Assembly: GCA_946807835.1 (NCBI GenBank)
Contig: OX327711.1
Span: 15,969,501-16,033,500 of the forward strand
DNA from: Ailanthus altissimus
Lineage: Eukaryota; Streptophyta; Magnoliopsida; Sapindales; Simaroubaceae
Length of the DNA: 64,000 nucleotides
Direction of reading: 5' to 3'
The notes under the pieces were generated by a model, which saw only the letters and a program-made list of their open reading frames with translations, had not been told where the DNA came from and did no database searches. A program made the translations under genes and the position numbers. Shown here piece by piece: positions 1-11,438 of this stretch. Each line of letters opens with the position of its first letter. The stretch's first letter is position 1.

Positions 1-96
1 TTAAAGAATTCATTACGAATTTTATGTTATCAATAATTTGTGATAGATTTTATTACAAACAAAAAATTATATTTTTTATTATAAATTTGTGATAAA

Positions 97-395
97 TTCT
101 ATCACAAATCAGTGATAGAATGTATCAGGAAATAAATAGCATATGTTAGTAATAGATATGTTTTTAAATTTTTTAATAAAAATTTACTAAATCTAACATG
201 GAATTTTAAAACGTCGTTTAATTTAAAATAAATTTTCTATCACAAATTAACGATAGAATGTAAATAGTATAGTTAGTGATAGATATATTTTTAAATTATT
301 TAAAAAGATTTATTAAATCTGACGTAAAAATTCAAAACGACGTCGTTTAATTTAAAATAAATTTTTTATCATAAATTTGTGATAGTCCAAGAAAA
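97..395. repeat. Imperfect tandem repeat, unit about 138 bp
   Basis: Two diverged copies begin at about 97 and 235, and a third partial one begins at about 361. Each starts with a small palindromic motif of the type tatcacaaat/gtgatagaa and ends with a copy of cgtcgtttaatttaaaata. The rest is AT-rich. Nothing codes here. It may be the edge of a larger transposon that lies outside the window, but no terminal structure is visible. Confidence 0.6.
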
Positions 396-1956
396 TTAAT
401 TAAATAAAACAAACACGTCGTTTAACTTTAAAAACTATATCCATCATACTTAAAAATATATTAATCATATTTCTATGGGTTTTATAAAACAATGCATAAT
501 ACATTAAATTTAAATATAAGAAATAGACCATATATGTGTGTGTATATATAAATTCCACTTACAAAAGGTAATGACAATAATAAAAAAATGCGCTTTTGGG
601 ATATGTCACATATGAGAACCCTTCTAAACAAGACAAAGTACGCAATTATTTATCGGAACAGATGTTAATACTTGAATTAATATTTTAAAATAAAAATTTA
701 TTAAACAAGATGGTAAAATAACGAGTTATACATGTACCAATTCATAAAATTGTTGTGGGCTTTATGACCCAGAGTCGTTTCATCTATCTCCTACAAGTTC
801 TAAAATGAAGAAAAAAATAAATTAAACTAATAATATAGTGAAATTTGAAATTAACCCCAAATCCAATGGTTAGGGTTTTTTCAAAACTTAAATTCTTCTC
901 TTCTTATAAAATGCAACACTTTAACAGATATATACTAGTGAAAACCTTAAATTTAAGTGATGATCTTGATTCCAAAAGCTCTAACACACTCTTTTACACT
1001 AATTTCTCTCTCTAAAACCTCAAGTACTTAAATTTCTCTCAAATTGAAAATGTTTCAATAATTTATAATTTCAAATAATCTCTAAACCATTACCCATATC
1101 ATAATATTTCAAAATCATACTTAAATAATAATAAAAAAAGTCAAATAAATGACAATAGAAAACTCAAATGGAAATGACAATAAAAGCTTACCACTCTCTC
1201 CCTCTCAATAGCAGCACCCATTTCTCTTAACTGTTTTTTTCATTCTTTTGAAGACTTAAAAATATGTGAGTTGGTTTGTCAGCTTTAGCTAAAATAGGAC
1301 TAATACATAGAATAAATAAGTTTTGGGCATAATTATTTTTTAAAAAACATAGCCATTTTACTAATGGTGGTAAAAGGTTCCTCGAGACCAGCTTCATCTG
1401 ACCAACTTTCCTCATTAATGGCCCCACATCTATAATAAGAGATGGGAGAAAGTCAAATTTAGTAGAGCAAGTCGCAAAAGAGTAATCCAATACCTCATCC
1501 TCACCCGAAACTTGAACGGCTTTCACATTCGTACCTAAAATGAGAACCACCATTCAGCAAAGTAAATGAATCAGGTAAAACATTTGTAAATTACTTTATA
1601 AATGATTAGTGCTCACTTATATTAAGAAAGAATTTGGTATAAGTAAATGGCTAGTAAATAGCCTCATCATTGCAACCCCCGGACGTTTATCTCTAAAGGA
1701 AAAATGACTAAGTCATCCTCAGGAAGAGTTTTGTTGCATGCTAATAGCTACCTAAAATATCGGCTATCAAACGAAGGAAAATGAACGTTGAACTTCAAAT
1801 CAAGAGGAGTTAGCTTCCAGAGCTTAACATCATAAGTGAGGGCATAAGACTGATGGTGTACCCTTTTGCTGTGTGTATAGTTCAATAAGAGATGGGTTTG
1901 GAAAATCGTCTTATAGAAAATAGGATTCCTCTAGAAAACTTTCTTAAAAAGCTCTC
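396..1956. other. AT-rich intergenic DNA, no recognisable gene
   Basis: No gene is supported. A 108-codon minus-strand reading frame at 1227-1553 and coding-like scraps at about 1690-1950 (minus) run into the direct repeat that follows. They match no family I know and are interrupted by stops. They may be the decayed end of whatever protein the repeat at 1957-3932 once encoded. Confidence 0.5.
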
Positions 1957-3932
1957 TCCTAGGAACGAGAAAGAAGGTTAAGCTCGTCTTTTAGTTATAT
2001 GCCTCGAAGGCATTAGTAACCTTGAAAGGATAGCCTGGGTGCTTTCACTCATCACTAATCACAACGATGTACTTCTCCAAGCCCACCTTCTTGTCCTTGA
2101 AATTATAAATGATTTTTTTCGCTCCTCTTTAGGATCTCAGTAATAATTTTTATATCAACTGTTATGGATTGTATATGGAAAAGATGTCAAAAAGAGTAAG
2201 GTAATATGTGGACGAAGCATATGGTTAAGGATAGTAATGTCTTGCAATAAATAAAAGAAATTGGGATAAATCTAAAAAGGAGAAAAACCAAGATGTAAAG
2301 AAATTTATGAATAAGCAAAGAAATTAGGAGGCAAAAACAATTGCTTGAAAAATGGGAGTTCACCCAATTTAATAGATGAGAGGTCAAAGAAAGACTCTTT
2401 TTAAGGAGGATTTCAGATATTTACCCTAAGAGAAAATTGGAACACTGATTTTAGTTCATCAAAAGGAAAAAGTTCACGTTTTTGGTCATTGAAGGTTTTT
2501 GTAAAGAGGAAAGTTAAGATTTTTTTTAGTGAAAAAAGAAACAGGATGTCTAAGGTAAGTGAATCAAGAGAAGAAGTTGATGAGGAGAAAGTATGCTTTT
2601 AAAATTTAAAACTTAAAAAGTATTAAAATGGTCAGTAGTTTAAATAAAAGAAGAACTTTAAAACCACTCCTATCAAATCAGATATCACCTAAAAACAAAG
2701 AGTTATGTCAATCAAGAATAGTGTTGCACGACAAAATAGATACCTTTCTTGGAAAAAATATATATGTCATGTGCTACTTTAAGAAATGAAGAAACATGCC
2801 CTTCAAAAGTTTTGAACTTAGGCCGACATTTATTCTTCACTTGTGAGATGACATCTTTTGGGCATATTATTAAATAAGCCCAACAACCCATGCCACGATA
2901 TCTTTTAAAAGAGCCAATGATAACAAAATAAGCCCAATTCTAATAAAAATATAGATTTCAACCCAAAACCAAACCAGTTTAGATATTTAAACTAGGTAAA
3001 ATTTGATCTGTTGACTTATGGACCCTAAAAATAAGTCTTCTAAGGCATGACAAAGCAATAAAGGATTGAGATTACTACTTTATTTAAATTTGGGTTAAAA
3101 TAAGTATAATTTTACATGGAGAAAGATTTCTTACGAGAATAGATGATTTTCACTTAAATTCTTCTCCTTAGTGGTTGAATTAAGAATTGCATATGAATTT
3201 GATCCATAATTAAACATAAAATAATCACGATGCATAATTTGAATATAATTTGGGAACTTGCGATATAAAATAGGATGGATTTATTTGGCTCTAAGGATTC
3301 ATAGAAAGCATGTAAGTATCTAGAGCATAACATCTTGCTTGTCATTGAGTACTCCATACACAAAGCACTCTCTCTCTTAAATCGTTACTGAGTTGAATAT
3401 CGAAGTTTTTATTTTTTTATTTTTGGTAAAAGGACGGTACTCTTCAAGTAAATTCAAGAAAATCTCAAAAACAAAGAGGACAATTTCTAAAATTGTAGAC
3501 TTTAGAGATTTTCACCCTTGTTTATAGGTCGATTAAGTTTAACACACAATAGATGGCTATATTATGCGCTGGCATTAAAAAATTGTTTAGATAAAGTAAA
3601 ACTATTATAGAATTTTTAAAAAATCAATATGTTTATATGATATTTCCTTAAAAAATTAACTTATAGTGAATTAAAAGAATTGGAATGAAAATTATTAAAC
3701 ATAAAAAATGAAAGAATAATAGAAATGTTTGAAACAAGTTATATGGGTTTCAATTATTAAGATAATGAACTCTATTGAAAATTTGTCAAGATGAATTTGA
3801 ATCATCATGAATTTAAATCATAACTATTAGTTGTTTTAAATCTACTAAAATCATTTCGGTAAAATCTACTGTTATTTATAGATTCAACGGTGGAAGATTT
3901 TAGTCAAATTAATGGACAACTATTTTTTTGCA
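1957..3932. repeat. Direct repeat, left copy (about 1.95 kb)
   Basis: This segment matches 5172-7108 in the same orientation, with many substitutions and small indels. Shared landmarks include acgatgtacttctccaagcc near 2063 (a near match at about 5277) and the final tggacaacta..tttttgca. The right edge is sharp: after tttttttgca at 3932 the two copies diverge completely. The left edge is blurred. The copies flank a Copia reverse-transcriptase fragment, so long terminal repeats are possible, but no primer-binding site or target-site duplication was found. A local segmental duplication explains the layout equally well. Confidence 0.75.
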
Positions 3933-4930
3933 TACATGATGCTTCTTAGAACGTTTGCATACAGTACTTTACTTAACTGCATTTTCTCATCTTTGGATGT
4001 TTGTGATTGTGTTGCTGAAAGTTTTAAATGCATAGCCAAAAGAGTGGAGACAACATTTGTATTACATTGGACATACCAAACCTCTTTAGGATCTTCAGTA
4101 TATACCATTGTTGTGACCAGAAGATAACATCCATTCTTTCTTTGACAATATCCATATTCAATATCTTCTTTACTGTTCCCAAATCCTTCATCTCAAATTT
4201 GCCACTAAACTACTTCTTGAGTTTTTGTATTTCTTCCATGTTCTTACATGCAATTAATATATCGTTGATGTATAGAAGCAAATACATCATCCTACTACTC
4301 AAGCTCGTAAAGTACATCCATCTGTTATACTTGCTCTTACTAAATCCATAAGCCATTATAAACCCATCAAATCTCATATATTACTGTTTAGGTGATTGCT
4401 TTAACCTATATAATAACTTCTTCAGTAAACAAGCATGCTCATTTTTTTTTTAGTTCTACAAACTCTTGCGGTTATGCCATGTAAATCATTTCTTCAAGTT
4501 CTCTATAAAGAAATACTGTCTTTATATCCATTTACTCTAGATGTAAATCAAAGTTTGTACACATGGCTAACAAAATCTTAATAGATATGTACTTAACAAC
4601 AGGAGAGAATATCTTATGAAAGTTAACTCCCTCTTTCTGATTAAACTTTGTACAACTAACCTAACATTAAACCTTGTAGGCTCTACCCCCGATATTTCCT
4701 CCTTAACTTTATACACTCACTTGCACTCTACTAGTTTCTTTTGAGATCTCTCCACTAACTTCTAGGTATTATTCTTCATAAGAGAACTAATCTCTTCTTC
4801 CATGACATACTACCATTTATTCTTATTTTCACTCTTTATAGCCTCACCATATGTTCTATGCTCATTAAATTCAAGAGTATAAGTAGAGTTAAAGGCGTGA
4901 GTAACCAAATCTGCTTATGCATACCTGATT
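3933..4930 (-). pseudogene. Ty1/Copia reverse transcriptase and start of RNase H, remnant
   Basis: The minus strand reads through a degraded Copia pol. A stretch near 4820-4700 resembles the start of Copia RT (EEEISSLMKNNT followed by KKLVECKCV). Around 4290-4150 lies the catalytic block, where the usual YVDD is YIND, followed by ILIACKNMEEIQKLKK and FEMKDLG. The connection region with LKLSATQS and IMYA ends exactly at the junction with the left direct repeat. Several stops and at least one frameshift make it non-functional. Gag, protease, integrase and the rest of RNase H are missing. The family is clear; the subfamily is not. Confidence 0.8.
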
Positions 4931-5171
4931 GACGGGTTAATCATTCTCCTTAGCCTATTCTAGCTAGCTATTACTCTTCAAATTCTATCTTAGAAGTTCT
5001 AGTTTTCCTTTAGGTGGACTTGGAGAAACTCGCCGGAGTTCTTGGCTTATCTTCAAGGATCTCTTTATTGAAGTGGTGATCTGGGAGTATGTTAGATCTA
5101 CACTCAGGCTCCACTTTAACTTATATTGACTTGGGTGCTGATTTTTTCTTAGACACAAGTTCTTCTTTCTC
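4931..5171. other. Spacer between Copia remnant and right direct repeat
   Basis: A minus-strand frame of 71 codons (4985-5200) starts inside the right direct repeat and continues through this spacer. Its lysine- and serine-rich product matches nothing I recognise. No LTR-element landmark (primer-binding site or polypurine tract) is visible at the boundary. Confidence 0.4.
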
Positions 5172-7108
5172 ATAGGAATGAGAAAGAAGGTCAAGCTCAT
5201 ATTTCAATTATACGCCTTGAAGGTATTAGCAACCTCAAAAGGATAGCTTGGGTGCTTTTACTCACTACTAATCACAACGATGTGCTTCTCGAAGCCCACC
5301 TTCTTGTCTTATATATTATAAATGATTTGTCGCTCCCCTTTAAAAGCCTGGTAATAATTTTTTTTATCAACTGTTGGAGATTGTATATGGAAAATATGTC
5401 AAAAAGAGTAAGGCAATACATAGACGAAGCATATGGTTAAGGATGGTAATGTCTTGCAATAAATAAAAGAAATTGGGATGAATCTAAAAAAGTGAAAGAT
5501 CAAGATGTAAAGAAATTTTTTGAATAAGTAGAGGAATTAGGAGGTGAAAACAATGGCTTGAAAAATGAGAGTTCACCCAATTTAATGGATGAGAGTTCAA
5601 AGAGAGACTTGTTTTAGGGATGATTTTTTATATTTATCCTATAAGGAAATTGGAACACTGATTTTAGTTCATCAAGAGGGAAAGAGATCACATTTTTTGC
5701 CATCAAAGGTTTCTGTGAAGAGGAAAGTTAGGGTTTTTTTTAATGAAAAATGAAACAGGGTGTCTAAGGTAAGTGAATCGAGAGAAGAAGTTGATGAAGA
5801 GAAAGTATGCTTTTAAAATTTGAAAGTTAAAAGGATTGAAATGGTCAATAGTTTAAATAAGAGAAGAACTTTAAAACTGCCCTTGTCAAATTAGATATCA
5901 CCTGAAAATGAAATGTCCCATCTCTCAGGAATAGTGCTGCATGAGAAAAGAGATACCTTTCTTAGAAAAAAGATACATGTTATGTACTAGTTTAAAAAGT
6001 GAAGAAACATGCCCTTCAAAAGTCTTAAACTTCGGCCGACACTTATTCTTCACTTGTGTAATGACTATTTTGGGCGCATTACTAAATAAGCCCAGCAACC
6101 CATACCACAATATCTTTTAGAAGAGCCCATGACAACAAAATAGGCCCAATTCTAATAAGAATATGGATTTCAACCCAAAACCAAACCAGTTTAGATATTC
6201 AAATTAGGTAAAACCCGATTTACTGACTCATAGACCCTAGAAATAGATCATGTAAGGCATGACAAAGCAAGAAAGGATTGAGATTACTATTATATTAAAA
6301 TTTTGGTTAAAATAAGTATAGTTTTGCATAAAGAAAGATTTCTTACAAGAATGGATGATTTTTGCTTAAATTCTTCTCCTTAGTGGCTGCATTAAGAATT
6401 GCATACGAATTTGATCCATAATTAAACATAAATTAATCATGATGCATAATTTGAATAAAATTTGGGAACTTGCAATATAAATAGGTTCAACCTATTTGGT
6501 TTTAGGGATTCATTGAGAGCATTTAAGTATCTAGAGCATAACATCTTGTTTGTCATTGAGCACTCCACATATAAAGCACACTTTCTCTTAGACAGTTACT
6601 GACTTGAATATCAAAATTTCTTTTTTTTTTTTTACACGAGAGGACGGTGCTCTCTAAGTAAATGTAAAAAAATCTCAAAATTAAAGACAGTTTGTAAAAT
6701 TGCAGACTTTAGAGATTTCACTCTTATTTATAGGTCGATTAAGTTTAACACACAATAGATGGTTATATCTAAAAACTTGTTTAAATAAAATAAAAATATT
6801 GTAGAATATTTTAAAAGTCAACATGTTGATATGATAATCCTTAAAAAAAATTAATTTATAGTGAATTAAAATAATTGGGATGAAAATTATTAAACACAAA
6901 AAATGAAAGAATAATAGAAATATTTGAAACAAGTTATATGGGTTTCAATTCCTAAGATAATGAATTCTATTGAAAATTTGTCAAGATGAAATTGAACCAC
7001 TGTAAATTTAATTAAATCTACTAAAATCATTTCGGTAAAATCTGCTGTTATTTCTAGATTCAAAGGTGGAAGATTTTAGTCAAATCAATGGACAACTAAT
7101 TTTTTGCA
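5172..7108. repeat. Direct repeat, right copy (about 1.94 kb)
   Basis: Partner of 1957-3932, about 3.2 kb downstream in the same orientation. It ends with tttttgca at 7108, the same terminus as the left copy. Small open frames inside it, such as 5925-6110 on the minus strand, are not conserved as open frames between the copies, which argues against selection on any protein. The homopolymer tract near 6620 differs in length between the copies. Confidence 0.75.
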
Positions 7109-8087
7109 TTGGTTGTTGAATAACCCAATTAATTACAACAACTTTGAAATGTTTTATGCTAGCAACTTAGTTTAATGAGCCTCACTCTTTACGGAAACAT
7201 TTGAATAACTTTATTAATTTGTCGATCACAACTGATCTTCACGATCATGACAAGAAAGTTTGCATCTTGATTTAAAATTTTCTAAACAAAGAGTTTTTTT
7301 AACAAAAAAAAGAAAAAAAAGAAAAGGTGTTTGTCCTTGCAGATAAAATAACAACTCCAGTCCCATGTGGTTTAATACGGTCAATATATAGCAAGTTATA
7401 ATTTCAGCAACATTCACATTTAATTTTCATGTGCAATTAGAGCGCAACTGCATATACCTGAAATTTATTTTCAGTTTATCAAAAATACATTAAAAGAAAG
7501 AGATAGGTGTTTAGTTCATTAGACCTCGATATGCAAGACTAGTAAATTACTGAATTTTGCCATCGTCCTGTACTAGCCAGCAGCTTTCTCGTTGACAGAA
7601 GAATGGGTTTGTTTCACATTTGTAATAAGACAAATACCAAAAAGAAAATAAGTAAACAATTCAAAGATTCAATCACGTTGTAGGAAGCCAAATTTGGAGC
7701 GAGCTTTTATGCTCAATCATGTCAAAAAGTGTGTACACACGCCAAACACACCAGACAAGAGGATGAAAATCGCGACTAATATGTGGAAGTTATGAATATC
7801 TTGTCATTTTTATAAAAAGCATGTGTTTTGACTCAATGCAATTCATCCATTAGTCACGAACACTGTTTGTGTCCGGGTTGGCCCACCACGAAAGTCTGGC
7901 TTAGTCGATATTGTCGACACACCCCCATTTTACACCTCTAACTATAACATAATGTCTCTTTGGTAATCGTAATTTAGAGCAAATATTGAAGGAAATTACA
8001 TATCTTTTTATATGTTTTTACTGTATGTTTTCTCCCTTTTATTTAGTACAAAAATATAACCACTATTAATACACCAGATATCTTAGA
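7109..8087. other. Intergenic DNA, nothing recognised
   Basis: AT-rich sequence with an A-rich run near 7300-7325. I see no coding potential above chance, no RNA gene and no transposon end. Confidence 0.5.
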
Positions 8088-8307
8088 ACATAAAACAAGA
8101 GTTATAATAACCCTTTATGTAATTAAAGATCCTATAAAATAAATTTATAAGGATAATAACTGGTCACTTATTATTTTGTAAAATATAAAAATTAATAATA
8201 TTACAAAATAATAAATAACCTGTTGTTACTCATAAATTTATTTGATAAAATCTCTAATCACATAAAGAGCTATTATCACTCTCACCTTATATTCTAAAAT
8301 ATCTATC
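8088..8307. mobile_element. MITE-like inverted-repeat element, about 220 bp
   Basis: The left arm (from about 8088, beginning agatatcttagaaca) and the right arm (ending at about 8307, ..ttctaaaatatct) are inverted copies of each other over roughly 90-100 bp. They are separated by a short AT-rich centre near 8186-8203. The size, AT-richness and near-palindromic form fit a miniature inverted-repeat element. I could not define a target-site duplication, so the superfamily is open. Confidence 0.6.
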
Positions 8308-8892
8308 TCTCTCCCTTGACGTTAAATCATTAATACTTTATTTAGTAGAATTTCTTTTTTAAAGACCGACCAAATTTAGCTCCAATCTCATAAATTCTTA
8401 CTTGCAAGCTCATATTTGAGTAATTACATCAAAATATAATCATTTAGACAAATTGTCAGCTTTTTTTTATAATAGTATTCAACCACCACATTGCAATAAA
8501 TATTGGAGGATGTGAATTAATGGAAATATATACCAAAAGTTTATTCATCTTTTAGCCGAGAGCATGCATTTGTAAGGCAATCAAAATATGTTTTTTAAGA
8601 CACATTCCATTCGATTCTTATGATAATCGACATACACATAATAGCTTGGATAATTTTCAAAACCACATTTCCACCAAGGATAAAATATCTAAACACTAGC
8701 TAGTGTATTTCAAAAAAAATATATTAAGCAAAGGACCAATATTTTAGATCCTAATCAAAATGAATTTGTATTTAAGCACTTATTTTCCTTCCAAGCATTT
8801 ATATAATGGGTTCTAAATAGAGATAGAATTTCAACCCAATTAACTCAATCAATGTGATATATTACCCTTAACCCAGTTAATTCAATTAATAT
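8308..8892. other. Intergenic DNA left of the Tat element
   Basis: AT-rich sequence without recognisable genes. It ends at the target-site duplication (gatat, 8893-8897) of the large Gypsy element. Confidence 0.5.
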
Positions 8893-8897
8893 GATAT

Positions 8898-9490
8898 TGC
8901 TCGGCTGTAAATTTTTGAGGGACTTTAGGGTTTGTGTATACTTAGTGTTCTGTTAGACAGATACTCACTCTAGATTCAAGAAAAATTGAGACTATGGGAT
9001 TTACCAAGTAAGGCAGGGCTAAACTTGGTTGTTAGCAAGCGAGGTTTGCACCTAGGCTATCAGCGAGCAAGGTTTATCACTAAACATGAGCTGTGGTACA
9101 GCGAGCTTGTCGTAGAGTTTGAGTTCTTCTGAGAGAAGGACAAACGAAGCTTTGACAGTAAGGCTGTAGGTCTTCAACAAGTAAGGACACAGAGTCCTGA
9201 GTTGCATGATAAATCAAGAAAAAAAAATGATAAAAAGCTTAAGAGCTTGTGTATTATGTTTATGAAATGGTTGATAATATAAATAATGAAAAATCAAGCC
9301 TATTTATAGGCTGCAAAGCAATCAAGCATATTTATAGGCTGCAAAACTCTATACAAAACTTAATTTTACAAGAGAAAGAACTATAACACAACTTCGTATT
9401 ATATACAAATTTTTAAATGAGTTACAATATATAATTAGGCTTGAAATCCTAAAAACAAAGTTTGATAAGTACTTTTGGGCAGCATCAACA
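8898..9490 (-). repeat. 3' LTR of the Tat element
   Basis: A 593-bp LTR running from TG (8898) to CA (9490). It aligns with the two halves of the right LTR (28408-28779 and 30969-31159). Read on the minus strand it has a TATA-box-like ctataaata, and this part is duplicated with a 28-bp offset (about 9293-9348). The right LTR has only one copy of that segment. Confidence 0.9.
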
Positions 9491-10388
9491 ATGCCTCCTG
9501 CAAGCCGATCAAAACGATAATTTTTGACAAGGCTTATAGCCCAAGACTAATATGGTTCTTTAAAATTGCCCCAACTGGCCATTTGGGTCACCCAATCCTT
9601 CTTATAGCCTTCAAAATCTCTCTAACTAGTCTCTAAGTTGCCCGACCTTACTTATGCTCTTCAAATCGCCCGGCATCGATGAAGGTCTTCTAAATTGCCC
9701 TGCTTTAATTAAGCTTTCTCAAATCACTCAGCTTCCACTTGGAAACATCCAATCACTTGGTCATCAACTTTATCCAACTAAGATTATCCCATTCTTTAAT
9801 TAGTCACCCGGTCTTTTATAAATTGTCTTCTGATGATCGCCTAATAAGTGTGGTATGAATTGGCTGCATTTGTGTTTAAACCTTATAGGATTTTCAAGTA
9901 AGAAATCATCTTGAGCATCATGGAAGGTCATTATGGTCTCAAAATCCATCAACAAAGACAAGACATCGCACCAAGTATGCAAACAATGTCCTCTTTTAAA
10001 ATCAAATAGTTCATCTAATCTTCCTGGCCTATCATGAAATCGCCCCAAATGAGATCTACTGAACCATCTATCAAAGTCACTTAATGAAATCGATCGGGCT
10101 TATAACATTTCTCTCAAATAGCCAAAGTATTGACTTAACAAAGATGTTTAAGCCGATTTCTCTATACTTACAACATTTATAGGTGAACCTTTACTTGAGC
10201 CTTTTCATATTCTTTTAACCATTATAACTATCAATAACCGTCATGTCACTAATTACTAACAATTATTATCAATGGTTTAATCATTGCCTTAACAATGAAT
10301 TTAAAAATATAACCGTCTTATCATTACACCATCATTAAATGCATAACTGTTTAAAGAGCGAACTTTCATTTCAACTGTCCTTGGCCAC
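9491..10388. other. Tat element spacer between 3' LTR and antisense gene
   Basis: Non-coding internal part of the Tat element. It is pyrimidine-rich in places and repeatedly contains words such as aaatcgcc and gcccgg. No stable reading frame is seen; the 82-codon minus frame at 9800-10048 resembles nothing known. Confidence 0.5.
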
Positions 10389-10610
10389 TATAAGAAATTG
10401 GCTCTCTCACTTTTACTTTTCACTTTTACTTTAAAGCACTCTTTTCTCTCAGCTCTAGAGCAAAAACTTCCAAGTGTTCTTTACTCTTCAACTAGTTCTT
10501 CTATCTTCAAGGTAACTTTTCAATACTTTTTTTACTTTTAATCTTTAGATTTATTGTATTTTGTTTGGAAACTATTTAATTTTTGTAACTTTTCATTTGT
10601 AGAATTCATA
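10389..10610 (+). promoter_or_regulatory. Putative promoter and leader intron of the antisense gene
   Basis: A TATA-box-like tataag sits at 10389-10394. About 120 bp downstream, an apparent leader intron begins at gtaact (10512) and ends at tttgtag (10602), with a pyrimidine/T-rich stretch before its acceptor. The first ATG of the antisense frame follows at 10611. TATA spacing, splice signals and ATG are in the order expected for a plant gene. Expression is inferred only. Confidence 0.5.
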
Positions 10611-11438
10611 ATGGCCTCAAAATCGATCGCTCCTTCTCGCTCTAAGAAAACAAAATCGACTGAGGCAATGAAAATGCCTCTAAAACTCTTTTCAATGTCT
10701 AGATAGGTCAACAAACAGGTCCTCTACAAGGTATTGATCTTTAAAGCTGACTCTTCCTAATACATCTTAGACCCATTTAATTCCTCTATTATTCTAGAAT
10801 ATTTTTATTTCTTTCCTGCCTATAGGAACAACCTATTGAGGTTTAGTAAGCCTAATTGCATGTCTATCAGAATAACCTCTAAGTCTATTAGGTTATGGCC
10901 AAAACTGTCTCGTGACTATGCTAGGTGATTAAATCGCCTTGAGCCTCACTTCGCTTCCATATGGAAGTCAACTGGAGTTTACGACCTAATTCAGTTATCT
11001 AGGTATCAAATACCCCTCCATAATGGACTAATATCGATCGTTTTGCTTTTTTGGGCTAAAGCCCTCAATGCATTCTATTTTAGATTTGGCTATATGACCC
11101 TAACTCTTATGATTTGGCCATTTTGTTTAACATGCCAGAACATTAATCTGTTAGTTAATGATGTTAACCTATTTTTCTCTAGGTCAGATGTTAGGTTTGG
11201 CAAAGTTATGACTATATTTAGGAAAAAATGGCCATCCATTCTTAGATAGAACATATTGCCTTCTTGTTATTCTAGCTAGGCAAGTATGCCTTATACTCTA
11301 CTTTTGAAAGAATAACTAGGGAGTACTTGAAAGTGGCGATCGATATAGTAAACGATACAAAGCTAACCTTAGGGCCATTTGTTTTCTCTCTTATCTCTAT
11401 ATGAGACATTTTGAAATCGTCCCAAGTAAGGATGTAAA

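Noticed and set aside
1957..7108. Firm call of an LTR retrotransposon for the two direct repeats
   Set aside because: No primer-binding site, polypurine tract or matching flanking duplication was found. It is kept as a direct repeat with the LTR reading as an alternative.
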